From Panorpa germanica (Eukaryota > Arthropoda > Insecta > Mecoptera > Panorpidae), in the NCBI GenBank assembly GCA_963678705.1, contig OY783216.1, positions 7,006,001 through 7,070,000 of the forward strand: DNA of 64,000 nt, read 5' to 3'. Position numbers and translations under genes: made by a program. Positions 23,490 to 35,591 of this stretch are shown here, piece by piece (position 1 is the first letter of the stretch; every line of letters begins with the position of its first letter). The notes below the pieces were generated by a model. That model was not told the DNA's origin and did no database searches. It saw only the letters and a list, made by a program, of their open reading frames with translations.

Positions 23490-24496
23490 GAATATATACA
23501 TACGAGTATAGTAATAGTATAGCAAGTTGCAGATAGAACTGAGTCTCCCACTGATATTTCAACTTAAAATGATATTACTCAAAACCATGAATTTAGAGGG
23601 TAGTAGCTTGTCTAATGCAAAAGTTCACCAACCGCATTTGATTTACATCCATATTCAGATTTGATTTGTAAATTTACTGCACTCTCGTAAAACTAGATTT
23701 TATTTATTGGAGTTTAACTCTTTTAAGAGTAACATGTTTCTTGTTGATCTGAGATCTGAGATCGACATAACTCCCACTGGCAACATACATTCAAGTAGAA
23801 TACTTGCTCTGTAGTTCGGTATTCCATAGCACAACAAATCCTTGAGACTCTCTAGAATGCACGAACACGAACACGAGCACGAGCAGATGGACCGTGATCG
23901 GAATGGAACACACATTATTATATAACTTATAGAATGTTGAATACGAGTTAAGAATATGTCCAACTGCACAAGTAGCTGCTGACGTGAAATACTTTGAATA
24001 AATATATTAAAATCGATTCCTCAGAAGAACCAAACTTTAACTATGTTAAAAAACTTGCCACTTGCAATATAATTGTTGCTTTAAAGGAACCCTTGAAATA
24101 CGTTGCTGCAACATGACACAAATGTTTTGTTGCGTCTATTTAGTACGTGTAAAACAATTTATATCTGTAATTGCCTTGGTCTCGTTGTCGTTGCATATAA
24201 CACAAGCGAGTAATCACACCACTCTCCTCCGTGCACTCAGTACAATAACTATTAAAGCAGATTATATATATTTATTAATATTAGTGGTAGATTGATAGAA
24301 CTACAAATGCAGTGAGCGATTTAGAATTAGCATATATTGTATAATACAGAAAGTTATCAAGATCTTTAAGCGTTATTGTCCACAGCTAAAGTTCTGTGGT
24401 TCAATCCCCAGCCAGGTGATTTTCTACAGCATGAAACATTGCAACTCTGCGAATTTTTGTATATATATATATATATATAAGTCATTTCAGGCATTG
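23490..24496. other. Intergenic stretch; weak tRNA-like box near 24390
   Basis: 'GTGGTTCAATCCCCAGCC' at about 24395 resembles a pol III B box, and 'gcagtgagcg' near 24310 vaguely resembles the SINE A-box region, but spacing and body do not match the SINEs at 35.3 and 47.4 kb. An 89-codon minus-strand frame (23700-23969) includes a (CGAGCA)n-like tandem and no domain. Confidence 0.35.
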
Positions 24497-24860
24497 TTCA
24501 TTTTTAATCAAACTTATGTGTTGCTTCTGAAATCAAAGACTTTTATTTTAGTAATTTACATACACATTAAAATAATTGCACTGTTTAACTTAAATCATAC
24601 TATCTTACATGAAATCAAAGAAACGACATTTAAAGTTTATTATTTAAATTGTCAATTCCTTTTTATCTAATTTTATAATAACTTAACCTTATGCACAGTG
24701 AGTTCTCCCAGCTCCAAATATCAACTGCGTTGACCATTGTCACACACTACAATGAAAGTAGCTATAACTAATATATACCGTTCGCTTACCTGACCAAAAT
24801 GCTGTTGTAATATATCTGGTCAGTATTACCAACTAAAGAAATATAATTTCTTTACATGTA
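24497..24860 (+). repeat. Unclassified dispersed repeat X, copy 2 (uninterrupted)
   Basis: Collinear with 7553-8096 but without the 182-base LINE-B insertion. At the corresponding place it reads 'cttctgaaatcaaagacttt', a single copy of the target. It therefore works as an empty-site reference for the 7.6-kb insertion. No coding or terminal structure was recognised. Confidence 0.75.
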
Positions 24861-24954
24861 TAAATAAGAGATATTAAAGAAATGGAAGTAAAGATCATGA
24901 TCAAAGGATCATGACAAAGGAGATTGATATTATTGACAAGGATTGATTGAGATT

Positions 24955-25072
24955 AGTGTGTCAATATAATAATTGTAAAATGGTTTATGTAATAAAATGA
25001 AATCTAGTCTGTAATTTAGGGTGGAAGAATATAATGCTTAATGGCACATATGTTAAATTAATAAACTAACTA
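24955..25072 (+). repeat. LINE-A 3' tail fragment
   Basis: 'agaatataatgcttaatggc' followed by a TTAAATTAATAAA tail matches the tails at about 6430-6464 and 39045-39100. Only 3' untranslated sequence is left. Confidence 0.6.
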
Positions 25073-27354
25073 TATAAAAATAAATAAATATAAACATATA
25101 CATATATTCATATACTTCAGTCCTATCAGCAACTTGTATTAAAAAATAAGAAAATATAAACAATATTTAAATAGTTTGTAGACACGGTACCTAGCTCTAG
25201 CAGTAATTAAATCAATAAATTTAAATAATTTTAATTCCCGTCGGTGAAGCGAGGCGCTGTGGTTTTCCCGATTTTCCACGCTCTTGGTTTAGTTGGTTTT
25301 CTTCTTTTTTACATTTGTTTGCACGCCTTTTCAAGTGTAGTGTAGGCACAGCAATTTGTAATTACATTAGACGCCATAATTTAAGGGGTTTGCCATGTTT
25401 GTTCTATGAAAAATATTTATATTGTGGCTCCTTGAAGTGCGTTTGCTTGTAAAATATTGGTATTTGAACAGAGTAAGAGGTAGAAGGGGAAGAGAAGAGT
25501 GGAACGAAGAAAATGAAGGGAATATTCTTGGAAATGTCAGTTATTTTAAAAATATGTTTTACAAGTTTTAAGTAAAAGCTAAGGGGAGGGTTCTTTGTTA
25601 AAACTTTTTAAGTGAAAATTTTGAATAAAATAATGAAAATTTTGTAGATGAAGATAAAACAGAATGTGACAGAAATAGAAACGTCTTTTGATTATAAACA
25701 GACAGCTTTCAGTGGACCGAATGATTTAATTAATGAAATAATAGGAGTAAATATAATAAAAGTTACCTTATTGGTCGTTAGGCGCTACCGTCGTTCAACA
25801 CCTTCTGATTACACCCCCGCCCCCCACCCACTTCTTTGTACTTAAAAATAATGGAATACGATTCGATATAATTATCTACAAGTTACACGTTAAGTGTTTT
25901 AAATTGCTAGTAATGCAACGAGGTCCTGGTTGTTATGTTTTACTTTGTAATTAACTAAGTTGAGTCATGTTTATACTTATAATTTCTTACGAAGCAAGAC
26001 GAGTAAAGCACAAGAGTATAATAATGAATTAATGCTTTTTGGAGTATTAGTATGTTGGAATAGTTTTAAGTATCATTTGGTAATGAGATGTAATTAGCTG
26101 ATTTAATATTAAAAGAATGTAAAACATCCGCCGATTGCTTTAATGATGATAGAGATGGAAATCTGGAAGCAAATCGACTCCTTTGTTCGTTGCATGTGTT
26201 GTGTCACAACACATACATACCACGTACCGATACGACAGTACGTCAATCAAACTTGTGTACTGTAGGGTGTATTGGAGTTGTTTTGTACTAACATAATTCA
26301 TCAAGAGAGCAAACTTTTAGTTTAATTTTTATCGATGCACCACTGTTATGAAAGAGACTACTGCATCCTCTTTCATATCCCTTCCAGTGTATTTGTTTGG
26401 CCTTTCTTGTTTGGTAAAGCGTAGTAGTGCGTATATGTCCGATCAAAATTAGCTTAAATGCGCTTGCTGTGTTCGACAGGTCTTAAACAGTTTAGGTGTT
26501 TTCGTCACAGACTCTCTCACTAACTGAACACAAATGATTTGCCCTCTTTCGAAGTCTGATATATCAGACATTTCACCGACCTCTCAAAGCGGATACTACA
26601 CTGAAAAATAATCTACAAGACTAATCTATGTAAGCTGTGCAATACATGCGCATCGCATTATTTACACGCAAGCAGTATTGCCAACATGCAACAAGATGTA
26701 CTATATAGCATAGTATTCATATTATTTTGTCCATCTCCTGTATATCGACAAAGCAGGTGTTCAATATACAAATTTTAAAATGTGTTACTGGTCTTAGAAA
26801 TATTTTTTTTACGTTTTAACTTGAATATTTCTACTTAGTTATTTTCCATTACGTTTCACTTTAACACATTGACCTCGTACCATTTTCTTATCAACGTGCA
26901 AAACCCCAGCTCACGTTAAACAACAATATCTAGGTTATGTTTCCCCACGAAGACATCAAATCCTTGATCTCTTTCAATGAATTAATTTAAAATCATCTGC
27001 TACAATTCTGAAAAGTCTCATGTTCATTTATTCCCTTCTTCGGCTTCTTCTCTTGCAGTTCAAAGTAATTCCATACATTTTCAGAATTCCATCATTATAC
27101 TTCACCTCTTTAGATAAAAGGGCGCGCGCCCTTCAGTACTGCGTATGATAAAAGAGGGTGGTTTAAGACAAACGTTTTAACACACCTCGAGTACACAACA
27201 AAGGGGTTGAGGTATGAGTGAGGAAGTGGAGGAATGATCACTGTTTCTTGTATATTGGAAGAAAATACAAAAGTAACATGTACAGAAGGAAGTACAGGGT
27301 GGCGTTTGTGTTGTGATATATTTGTAAGAGTTCAACTACCACAGTTTTAATATA
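25073..27354. other. Intergenic stretch, no gene seen
   Basis: Short frames only. A TACAGGGTGGCG word near 27294 resembles the terminus of the adjacent 27.4-kb element and may be a remnant of another copy. The rest has no repeat boundary or coding signal. Confidence 0.5.
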
Positions 27355-27910
27355 CAGGGTGTTTTTTTTATATGGAATCAATGTTCAAAGATCAACTTTT
27401 TTTATCACAATTTTTATTATTGCCAAAAACAGCAACCGTGACTTCGAATCAAATATTTCAGAGTTTTCTGCGAAATGTATACAGAAAATTTTAACTTTCT
27501 ATTTATTCCATATACACTAATTTCCAGGAAATTTAGCGGAAAATTCTTTGACGCCAAAATTCTTAGAATTATTTGTCTTTGTATCTGACCATTTAAGAAA
27601 TTATCTTGAATTTTCTAAAGGTCTTCTCTCTAGAATTTCCATCAAATACAACCTAATTAGAACATACGTTTGAAACATAATGTATAGCGATTTCTATCTA
27701 TAAATTTACTTTATAAACAGGGTCAAAGAAAGTATCATCGTGGTAAAGCTATGGGAACAGTCAGTAATGTCAAAGCTAACATACTCGTATATACGTAACC
27801 TACAAAATTCAAAAGAAACTTTTGGAATTATCATATAGATTAAGTAAATAAAATAAAAGGAACTTTTCGTATTTGGTACGCATCGTACATTATATTCTTC
27901 CGACACCCTG
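27355..27910. mobile_element. TA-flanked 556-bp inverted-terminal-repeat element (MITE-like)
   Basis: The left end is CAGGGTGT and the right end the exact inverse ACACCCTG, each with TA immediately outside (27353-27354 and 27911-27912). TA duplication is the hallmark of the Tc1/mariner group. Inward of the 8 bases the termini diverge. Inside, a 66-codon minus-strand frame begins 8 bases from the terminus but has no transposase motif, so the element looks non-autonomous. Confidence 0.55.
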
Positions 27911-27912
27911 TA

Positions 27913-28798
27913 CGCAACAATGAAGAATATATGCGGTGGAATGCGTAACCTGTAAAGAAGTTAGCAGTCTATTCGCGGTAAGCGCAGAATATGCGTAGAA
28001 AATGGACTTTAGGATGCAAAGGAGACCATTGGGAAGGGTGGAGGTATGTACGCATTGCTCAAACATCCACTCTTGACAGGCTAATTTATATTTCTAAACC
28101 TCTAAGGGTAACTCTGACATTCGGTTACTTATTTAGAATATGGCTACTTAGAAATATATAGAAAAATTATGTAAAATTGGTTAAAGCTGAAAAATACAAG
28201 AGAATCTTCGACCATAAGTATATATTCTGGGGTTGGTTGTTAGGGAGCGGTTAAGTTCACATTTCCGCAATGCGGCCTAAGAAACAGCATTTTTTCGACC
28301 AATGTTTTGTACAATATATATCTTTCACACGTTTCTTCAATTTCTTAATTTTCACGAAATTGTGAAATGTGAAAATCCAAACGAATTTAACACAGGTAGT
28401 AAATAAATTGTTAATGTAAAATGATTGTAAAACGGAAAGCCAATATTTTTAGATTTTATTTCCGGTTCTTTGTGTAACATACAAAATAAAAAAGAATATT
28501 GTATAAAAAATGAATAATAATCAATTTCAAAAAATATATATTTAAAACTGTAGTAAACAAAATCACAACTGCACGAAACAATATTAAAACAGCCGGCATC
28601 TTTTGAGCGAGGGTGTATATATGAATGTATGCGTATATGTATAATATATACATATATGTATATGTGAGTAAAAATCGAACAAACTTTTATTTATACCTGA
28701 ACAGTCTAAAAGGGAGAACATGGAGTAAATTATGCGTGCAAAATGTATAACAAGTGTAAAGGCAGTCCCCCCTCACTCTCTTTAAACGATGTAGACGC
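27913..28798. other. AT-rich stretch, low-complexity TA/TG tract
   Basis: About 28614-28672 is an imperfect TATATG/CATATA tract that produces a low-complexity 65-codon frame. No gene was seen. Confidence 0.5.
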
Positions 28799-28834
28799 TC
28801 TACGGCAGGAGCTACGAGTATCGTAGCCCGTAGA
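28799..28834. repeat. Two-part stem-loop
   Basis: TCTACGG (28799) pairs with CCGTAGA (28828), and GCTACGA (28811) pairs with TCGTAGC (28821) around a GTA loop, with a 5-base bulge on the left arm. Just upstream GTAGA (28791-28795) could instead pair with TCTAC (28799-28803), making mutually exclusive hairpins. No gene lies nearby, so function is not implied. Confidence 0.6.
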
Positions 28835-29989
28835 CCGTGAGACTTGAGGAAGTCAAACGAAAGCTACAATTCTGGCCGGAACAAGAGGTGATTTCAAATG
28901 AACTGACTTAAACTTATATTGTATAATCGGCATGAATAGTAAATGGGATTCTAACTCACCCTCCCCCCTTCCTCTCCTCTCCACTCCATTCAACTTTAAA
29001 TAAAAGGGAAATGATGAATATAAATTAATTTGATTTTATTGGAAAACTTTTCAAATTTAATATATTTTATGTGAAGTTTTTGTGTTTTGTTTATGAGAGT
29101 CAAATCTTTTTGTTTTGCTCATTTGATTTTCTTTCAAATAAGACTAAGTTTGAAGGCTACAATCTGTTAAATTGATTCTTAGTACCATAAGTTGTTCTGA
29201 ATTACATTGAAAATGGTTTATTTTATAATAAAATTCAGTTCAGCACACATGTAAAATTGCAAGTGAGAATAAGATACGTATTTTGCAAGGCTTCAATTTT
29301 TACAATAATGATAAATAATAGGCGGGGGGCAAGATATGACAAAGGTGGTAGAGGTAAGAGCTAGTAGTTCTCATCTAATCGTGACGTCATAACAGCTGTG
29401 TACAGACTGTATGACAAGACGTAATAATGGTGAGGTGGTGGTTAAAGAAACAAAATATTTCTGTGACGCGTTTTTTCTTGATGACACGCTTGTGTCTTCA
29501 GGTTCCACGTTCGAAACAGCGTTATATTTTCTGGGTTAGATTGTGATCTGAAATTGTGCTTTACGTAATCATAAAATTTATTAGCTGTGTATTCTACATA
29601 TATAAAGACATAACACTATAAAATCTACTAATAAAATAGGAGGCCATCGGTAATAGAGAAAATTTAAAAATGTAACGTATCAATTGTCGAACACTTTATG
29701 TATATGGACTGTATTTGTATTATTATAGTCGGATCTTGAGGATCAATTTGTGGGCGTTGTAAAGTTCATAGGGTATGATGTAAGATGGGTGTAGGTTTCC
29801 TTCACTTTAGCGTAATTTAACGAAGGAAAACAAACACAAACTCTATAGTCGATTGTGTAAACACCGTTACAAACAAACCCCCTTAGAATTGAGAAGCTGT
29901 CCTGAATAAGAAATACAGGGTGCATTGCAATATTTTATTATTATTAAATTATTTTATTTTTATTATAATTATAACTTATTTTTGATGTT
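28835..29989. other. Intergenic stretch, no gene seen
   Basis: A TACAGGGTGCATTGC word occurs near 29914, similar to other CAGGGTG ends, but no opposed partner was identified. Otherwise AT-rich and empty. Confidence 0.45.
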
Positions 29990-30330
29990 GCGTATCATTC
30001 ATGTAATATTTTGCTTAAGCAAAACCTTCTAGTATTTAATATAATGTTATGCTAAGATGCAAAAGAGTTACAGCAGTAGCCATGAATAGAACATTCTTGT
30101 TGTCGGGATATAAAGTATAAAAAAAGCAGAACAATTTTAGGTGCGATAAAAGGCTATGTTACTAGGAAGCCCGAGATATAATATATAAAAAAGATATGCA
30201 AGAGAGTATTATGTAAATTATTTTGTCAGTTAAATTGCTCTAAAAACGTTTTACATTAGTTAAAATCGTTTACGTAACAAGTAACATTTCTTATGTTATG
30301 TTAAACCTTAAGTTATACAATTGGGCTACT
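29990..30330 (+). repeat. AT-1 dispersed repeat copy, split by LINE-B
   Basis: The left part has 'ttcatgtaatattttgctta' and 'tatttaatataa'. The right part has 'aaaatcgtttacgtaa', 'ttatgttatgttaaacctta' and 'agttata', the same left and right blocks as at 54520-54780. A LINE-B tail at 30055-30190 sits between them. Confidence 0.6.
30055..30190 (+). mobile_element. LINE-B 3' tail fragment
   Basis: 'gttacagcagtagccatgaa' followed by the sequence encoding NRTFLLSGYKV-like residues, a stop and 'ggtgcgataaaaggctatgt', ending near 'ggaagcccgaga'. It matches the inverse of 7620-7740 and 10861-10960. Only the last codons and 3' end remain. Confidence 0.75.
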
Positions 30331-32993
30331 TGTTTGACTGGATAATGCTACAGTCTTAAGACAATTTTGTTTTCGTTGTAATATTAAACAAACAAAGGCA
30401 ATGCTAACCGTTTTGTCTTCACACAGACTTGTCGCAACTGTGCGCACCCTCATATGTTCTTATGGCCATTGGCAGCCTTACCCATTGCGAGTCCCTGGGC
30501 AGTAGATCTTTGCGGAGGCAATTGTTCTTTATATAATTTATGTAAATTGAAAGTAAGTATTTTTGATGATGATTGACGAGAAATTCAACAGTTATGCGGG
30601 TTTTGTAAAACTTAACAAGTACAAAGACGACAAATATTAATGATGATAAACTAAGGTACATGAGTGTCTTAAAAGATATAGCCAGAGATTTAAGTGAGTT
30701 TTCTAAAGCGCGAGGCGCGAGATTCAAATACAGATATAGTAATGAATTTTTATACTTGGGTTGTTCCTCGAGGGTGCGAAGCCCCGGGCGGTTGCCCTGC
30801 TTGCCACCCCCTAATGGCCCGTCAAGTAGCTAGACTGTCTTTAAGATAGTTATGTCTTCAATGAGAAGCTTAAACAAACAAAATTGTTATACCAGCGATG
30901 TAATGATAACATGATTTGATAACAAAAGCAAATAGAAATATGTGTGACTCAAATATGCAGTTAAAGATCGACCTCACGTGTAAAGAGAGATATAAATTAA
31001 TAATATTTGATCTCTTTTTAGTAAAAAAGTGTCCCAACTCTGTAATAATACCTTTAAACATAAGAATCACCCTGTGATCAGCTAAGACTATTTAGGGTAT
31101 AGTGGAAAGAGACGGAAGATTGTAGGAGGGAGAAAGAAGAGGGGTTCACAAGCGGTGGATCCTGAATATCGTCCAAACTCTCAGCCCCGGGATATCGTAT
31201 ATCGCTCAACTGAGTTTATTACAAAAACTAAAAAGTAGTCAAAAAACGTTGAAACACAGAACAAATCTTTGTACTCTAAACTATGCTTTTCATTGCCCCA
31301 AACCATAGATCTTGAGGAGACAACGTTATATACAAGTCGGCAGGGGTACTTAGGCTGCATCCTTATGCTCTCACGCAATCAATTAATTGTATCTAGTGCG
31401 TTTTTAATACATTCGTCTTTATCTGTATATGCTTCTGGCTTAAGCCGCTTTCTGCTAAGTATTATTTGTAATTATAAACAGTTAATTCAATTAAGTTTTA
31501 AGTGAATTGTAAACATGTGATTTAAGTGTTAAATCCACATTGCCGTCACACATTTAAAACAGTTTCAAAACACACGCTGATCAAATAGAACGGTTGTCAC
31601 TCAATCTGGTTCTTTGTGCTACTGCTACCCCTATCAATCATATAATTGCATTAAGCTATACTGATTTTTATCCATAAATCTCATATTGATATTTCTGCGA
31701 GTGTCTATGTATGGCACACCATTCATATGTTCTAATGCGGTTATCCGTTTGAATTGGCTTATATGGATATTTATATGAAAAGGATGTAAACAGGATATTA
31801 AAAGGGAACACAAATCATTAGAACTGGTGAATGGATATCATATCACGCCAATTAACAGGTGTGTGTGGGATTGCGTAGCATTAGGTGATAGTGTCCCAGA
31901 ACCCGCTTAGTTGCTCTACTGATTCAGAAATAAATATCAATTCAAAGTTTCAATGGATTTTTTAAATTGGCGTCCGTAGTAAGCATATGGCAATACGCGT
32001 AGTCATCCACAGTACCATTTTTAATTAAATTTATTTTTTAAGTTTTCTTAGTTTTTTTTTTTAATTTTAAATTAAGAAAAACTATATTATATTATAACCT
32101 TCAAAATGTGACAATCTGTCAAAATGCAGTAGGATTTATATTTAAAGAAAGAGTAATGTCGGTTTGTCAAAAATAAAGAAATAAAAACAATTTCTATTAC
32201 TAATTGTTATTAAAAACAGCAATTTTAAGTATTTTTATTAGCAGAGACGCATGCGCACCAACTAAATTAACTAAACTCAAATTAAAACACGAACCTGGAA
32301 TCTAAATTAAAATATTAAATGAGAACAGTAAATTAAATATACAAACAGTGAGTGGGAATGAGGCTTTAGTCTCGTAATTTATATACATATCGTAGACTCT
32401 TATAAAATACTAGCGCAACTCTCTTAAAAATGCTTTTAATGGGTCAATTCTAAATTTATGTAAAAGTTAATGTATATTACTTCAATTGAAATCGAGCGAA
32501 ACGCTTGAAAAATCCTAGATTTTAATTATTTCATGCAGAATATCAGTTCTGCGTCATTAAAATAAAATAGAATTGTAATGATATTTTCTTAATTAGAATT
32601 TTCTATAACATTAGGTTAAACTGGTAATCTTTATCAACCGCGCCAGGATCCGTATCAGTGTCAGGACAGAGGACATTAATGATTAAATCCTAGTAATTAT
32701 TATTTCGTAGCTATGTAGAAACGTAAAAGTACATTAAATATAAAATAAAAAAGGACTTAGAACAGAAATGGACAAAATATATCAAATAAATTCTTCAGTT
32801 TGTTAAAACAATTAAACTATAGACAGAGAACTCCAGCTGGGGCATTGTAGGGCTTATCACTGAAGTTGAAAAGTAAGTACAACGAAAAATAATTGAGAAA
32901 AAAGAAACAATTAGTATCCACGTGAAAATATAACACTTTAATTAGCTTGTAGTAAGCTTGTAGTGTGAAACTCACACTGCAAGACAATTAATA
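30331..32993. other. Intergenic stretch, no gene seen
   Basis: The longest frame is a 102-codon minus-strand frame at 30419-30727 with a hydrophobic middle but no domain. The block at 32925-32990 ('attagcttgtagtaagcttg', 'cactgcaagacaatt') is a diverged remnant of the AGGTA MITE family. The remainder has no recognised content. Confidence 0.45.
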
Positions 32994-33467
32994 TATTTTT
33001 TTTATTTTTTATTTCTCTTATGGTTACAGCAATCTGCCTAAGTAGGCAATCAGCTTCTTACATGAATAAGTAATTAAGACATGTAAGAGAAACATTCCCT
33101 TCTCTTGTTTTTATATACAATATATTAAATACAAAATCCCTATCGGGGAAAAATTACAAATATTCCCTATCGGGGACCTAAAGCAAAGTCTACTGGTTGA
33201 TATCGCCTTAATCTGCGGGGTTCCCTATTCTCGCACACGTTCAGTTGATTCACCAACGCGTTGGGATGGTATATTTCATCTTTGATGGATGACTTCGTTA
33301 GTGACGTATTATGGTGCATCTACAATAGCTCTTAGTACTTTATTTTGGAAACGCTGGATTAAGGCTATATTGGAGTTGCATGCAGTACCCCAAAGCTGAA
33401 TTTCGTAAGTCCAGATGGGTTTCAGAATGGTTTTATATATAAGTATTTTGTTGTCCAGAGAAACATT
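32994..33467 (-). pseudogene. Jockey-type non-LTR retrotransposon 3' fragment
   Basis: The minus strand from 33467 translates as NVSLDNKILIYKTILKPIW, then TYEIQLWGTACNSNI and IQRFQNKVLRAIVDAP, a classic Jockey-clade RT C-terminal signature. Stops and a frameshift follow (around the expected WYVTNEVIH block), so it is dead. The 3' untranslated part has two 'tccctatcgggga' words, a 'ttgcctacttaggcagattg' block and a long A-rich tail (T-rich 32996-33013). The family differs from the 17.7-kb Jockey fragment in its 3' region. Confidence 0.88.
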
Positions 33468-34322
33468 TCATTTATTTATTGCAAATTAAGAAACAATCAA
33501 TGATGAAGCTTTAGCTATGGAGTTTATTCATTTAAATTCGGTCTATTTCCGATGCTGTTCTACTATCAACGATTACTACTACTATGTTGGTAGTTTATGC
33601 AGTGTCGTAGTTACATATATGTCAACCACACCGCTGTCTGTTAAGATTATGATTATGATTAAGTCAGCGTCAAGCATCAATTGTCTGGACCACTGTGTCA
33701 GTTAGATATTAAATAATGCGGTTGTAAATACCCAGTAAACATTTTGGAGTCATTTTGCCATCATTGAAGATGCGTATAATTTTTTTTGTCATGAAAGAGT
33801 TAATTTACAATTTAATTTCTCACAGTCTTGAGAAATATGAAATGTCTATTTTATCGGCAACTGCCGGAATACATATGAAGTTAAAGTTGTTACTAACTTT
33901 AATTCATATGCAATAGTGATAGAAACGTCAAAAAAAGGGACACTTCACCAAATTGTTTAATGGGTAGAGTTTTTTCCTTGTAAAACTACAGCTGACCGCT
34001 TCCCAGAGAAGTTGCTTTTATTTGGTTAAGTCACATTGCTGCTGTAAGCAATCAACAAACTTCATTCTAAAGTATAAAGTAAGTATTTATAACAATACAC
34101 AAAAGTTTTCCCTTATAAATTCATAAATTTTGATTAAACCCAGAACATTTCTAATAAATGGAGTCAATTCCACGTGGAATTGTCAAACTGCATGACGACG
34201 ACCGAGGGTCAGCTTTACTGGTAGCCGGCCACTAGTGGACTCTCCGAATGCCGAAGAACAGTTCACAGTCATGACAAAGAACTCAGCACCAGAGATTATT
34301 TCATGGACGCTAACCAAAGACT
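33468..34322. other. Intergenic stretch, no gene seen
   Basis: Short frames without domain signal; no terminal repeats identified. Confidence 0.5.
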
Positions 34323-34344
34323 CAGAGAGAGAGAGAGAGAGAGA
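34323..34344. repeat. (GA)n microsatellite
   Basis: About 11 consecutive GA units. Confidence 0.95.
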
Positions 34345-34599
34345 CACAATATTAAATTTCAGGGTTTAGAAGGAATTTTAGTAAACGTGTAATAAGTATC
34401 AATATGATTTGATATTAAAACTTATTGTTATATACGTTGTCTCTATCTATTAAGATTGATTCAAACTAATATCATTTGGAGAATTATCAGTGACAGTAAT
34501 TACATCTAGCGAAAAGGGTTGTAACTTCGAAACTAATCAAATTCTCTTGATAATGATTAATTGTAATAACTAAATCATCGCTGTATGTACTTAATCAAA

Positions 34600-34763
34600 G
34601 TTACGACATGTTGCATGAATATGTATTATCAATAGATGGGAATATGTTAATCAATACATTGTTACATCTCTAAATTGCCTTTGTGGTGAAGAAGGGTCAA
34701 ATGACGAAGTTATTTTGGGATGTGAATACAGTAAAATTCCAATAGATATAAAATTCATTGCAT
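34600..34763 (+). pseudogene. Possible LINE zinc-finger relic
   Basis: In one frame the plus strand reads NQYIVTSLNCLCGEEGS and then NDEVILGCEYSKIP. The C-x-C-G-E-E-G spacing and the following (I/V)IL-x-C are similar to the LINE-C tail (RCQCGEEGTLDHIIFEC). The match is short and the expected His is missing, so this is tentative. Confidence 0.35.
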
Positions 34764-34826
34764 AGGTAGAATGTAACGCTTGAATTAGCTGCAACATGCA
34801 TATAAGTGGAATCATGCATATATGTG

Positions 34827-34899
34827 AGGTATAGAAAATGAACCATGGAATTAGCTTGTAGCAATATTAAAACTTACACAGTAAGACAATGTTGTACCT
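34827..34899 (+). mobile_element. Short MITE (AGGTA family), 73 bp
   Basis: It starts AGGTATAGAAAATGAACC and ends TGTACCT. The inside has 'ggaattagcttgtagcaa' and a 'cagtaagacaat' block shared with the copies at 12534 and 48338. Another fragment of the family begins near 34768. Confidence 0.6.
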
Positions 34900-35107
34900 G
34901 GGAGTAAATGCAGTATTTCTAATAATAAAAATGAATAATAGAAATGATAAAATTATATGAATATTAATGTAATAGTCATATTCATAAGAATTTCTTCAAT
35001 TTTCTTATTTCTAATGTGTCATCCATTTAATCTCCTCCCTATTTTTCGGTAATTAATTTAGGAAATGAGATATACGGTATGACCCACTAAACAAATAAAT
35101 TTGATTT

Positions 35108-35282
35108 AACTTAAATTCATGTAATATTTTAATTAAACAAAACCTAGTTATATTTAATCTAAAATTTTATTTTCTATAACTTTTAACCCGTTTTAAAAGC
35201 ATTTAATCCTTAGATAAGAGATCGTAATAGTCCTAATTATTAAAACGGTATTTTTAAAGAAGTTTTATAATTATTAATATAT
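35108..35282 (+). repeat. AT-1 dispersed repeat, 5' part
   Basis: 'ttcatgtaatattttaatta' and 'aaaacctagttatatttaat' match the left part of the copies at 30.0 and 54.5 kb. The copy is interrupted on the right by the SINE at 35296. Confidence 0.55.
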
Positions 35283-35295
35283 TAATGAAAATAGG
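35283..35295. repeat. Target-site duplication, SINE copy 1 (left)
   Basis: TAATGAAAATAGG, repeated exactly at 35579-35591. Confidence 0.95.
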
Positions 35296-35578
35296 GACGA
35301 CACAGTGGGCGAGAGCATTGATGCTTGACGCCGACTGCTGTGTTTTCGGGTTCGATCCCCGGACCAGATATATATTTTCTGGGTTTGGTTATTATGCACT
35401 TATATTGATTATGGTCATACATAATCATACAGTTATTAGGCAGTGGTGTAGCCCACATATATGAGGCCACGACACCATAAATACTGCCAACATTGAAGGA
35501 GGTCGTCGGTGATAGGACTCAGCATCGGAAATAGGCCGACGTTAAATAAAAAAAAAAAAAATAAAAAAAAAAATAAAA
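35296..35578 (+). mobile_element. tRNA-derived SINE, copy 1
   Basis: A complete short retroposon flanked by perfect 13-bp target duplications. The 5' head resembles a tRNA gene with an internal pol III promoter: an A-box-like 'cagtgggcgagagcattg' at about 35303 and a B box 'gggttcgatccccgg' at about 35348. A tRNA-unrelated body of about 180 bases follows and it ends in an A-rich tail with interspersed T's. The body has no obvious match to the LINE tails in this window, so the partner LINE is not identified. It differs from the 47.4-kb copy at only two positions outside the tail by eye. The 62-codon minus-strand frame across it is not a gene. Confidence 0.93.
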
Positions 35579-35591
35579 TAATGAAAATAGG

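Noticed and set aside
24395..24415. B-box-like 'ggttcaatccccagcc' as a tRNA gene or third SINE
   Set aside because: No cloverleaf can be drawn with the flanks, the A box is not at the expected spacing and the body does not match the SINE copies.
30419..30727. 102-codon minus-strand frame
   Set aside because: No recognisable motif. Composition follows the local sequence and no upstream coding context was found.
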